A stretch of DNA of 64,000 nt from Ischnura elegans. Taxonomy: Eukaryota; Arthropoda; Insecta; Odonata; Coenagrionidae. The notes beneath the pieces were generated by a model, which was given only the letters and a program-made list of their open reading frames with translations, was not told where the DNA came from and ran no database searches. Location: positions 13,286,001 to 13,350,000 of the forward strand of contig NC_060246.1 in the NCBI RefSeq assembly GCF_921293095.1. Direction: 5' to 3'. A program made the translations under genes and the position numbers. Positions 63,982 to 64,000 of the stretch are shown in pieces (the stretch's first letter is position 1; each line of letters begins with the position of its first letter).

Positions 63982-64000
63982 TACTGTCTCTACACATTAT

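Overview
This window is eukaryotic, AT-rich and dominated by mobile elements. The C-terminal exons of one metazoan-type gene (a HEATR3/Syo1 homologue) and the mix of THAP-DDE, RTE, Penelope-like, Ty3/gypsy, hAT, pogo/Tc1, piggyBac-like and MITE sequences point to an arthropod, most likely an insect. The species cannot be fixed from the sequence. There are no operons, and most open reading frames are chance openings or transposon debris.

Layout. 1-835 and about 838-2410 are two unrelated tandem arrays lying back to back. 3842-14793 is a nest of insertions: a 4.65-kb DNA transposon (4026-8678, TTA target duplication) holds a second transposon (about 5039-8216), which holds a tandem duplication, a tRNA-derived SINE and a LINE fragment. 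A Ty3/gypsy element (9781-13837, GGAAT duplication) follows, with its 5' LTR and gag mostly deleted and pol broken by stops and frameshifts. The whole nest sits between a 19-bp inverted repeat next to a THAP-domain fragment. 15120-15738 is a MITE inside a MITE. 18572-20824 is a hAT element with an 8-bp duplication. 22-29 kb holds several fold-back and inverted-repeat elements, including one of 2,972 bp with arms of over 600 bp abutting a Tc1-like MITE.

Host gene. Four minus-strand exons (45281-45166, 40536-40411, 32772-32596, 31503-31396) join in frame into the last 174 residues of a HEATR3-like ribosomal-protein import adaptor. Their introns, up to 7.6 kb, carry a second hAT (34531-36206), a Penelope-like 3' end with a hammerhead ribozyme-like motif (38.8-39.6 kb), tRNA-derived SINE heads and pogo-type elements. 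The 5' exons were not found and may lie beyond the right edge.

Right part. 45.5-53.2 kb holds pogo-type elements, hAT-like fragments and a large permuted inverted repeat. 54231-58963 is an ISL2EU/Harbinger-like transposon with a degenerate THAP-DDE_Tnp_4 gene on the minus strand. It is interrupted by a 5'-truncated RTE-type LINE (56878-58664) that landed in the last codons of the THAP domain and left a perfect 15-bp target duplication. 61-64 kb has a piggyBac-like MITE and a small retroposon-like unit with 15-bp flanking repeats at the right edge.

The strongest observations are the clean target duplications of the gypsy, RTE and two hAT insertions, the HEATR3 exon chain, the Penelope hammerhead motif, and the THAP transposon whose terminal repeats carry a CRE-type palindrome.
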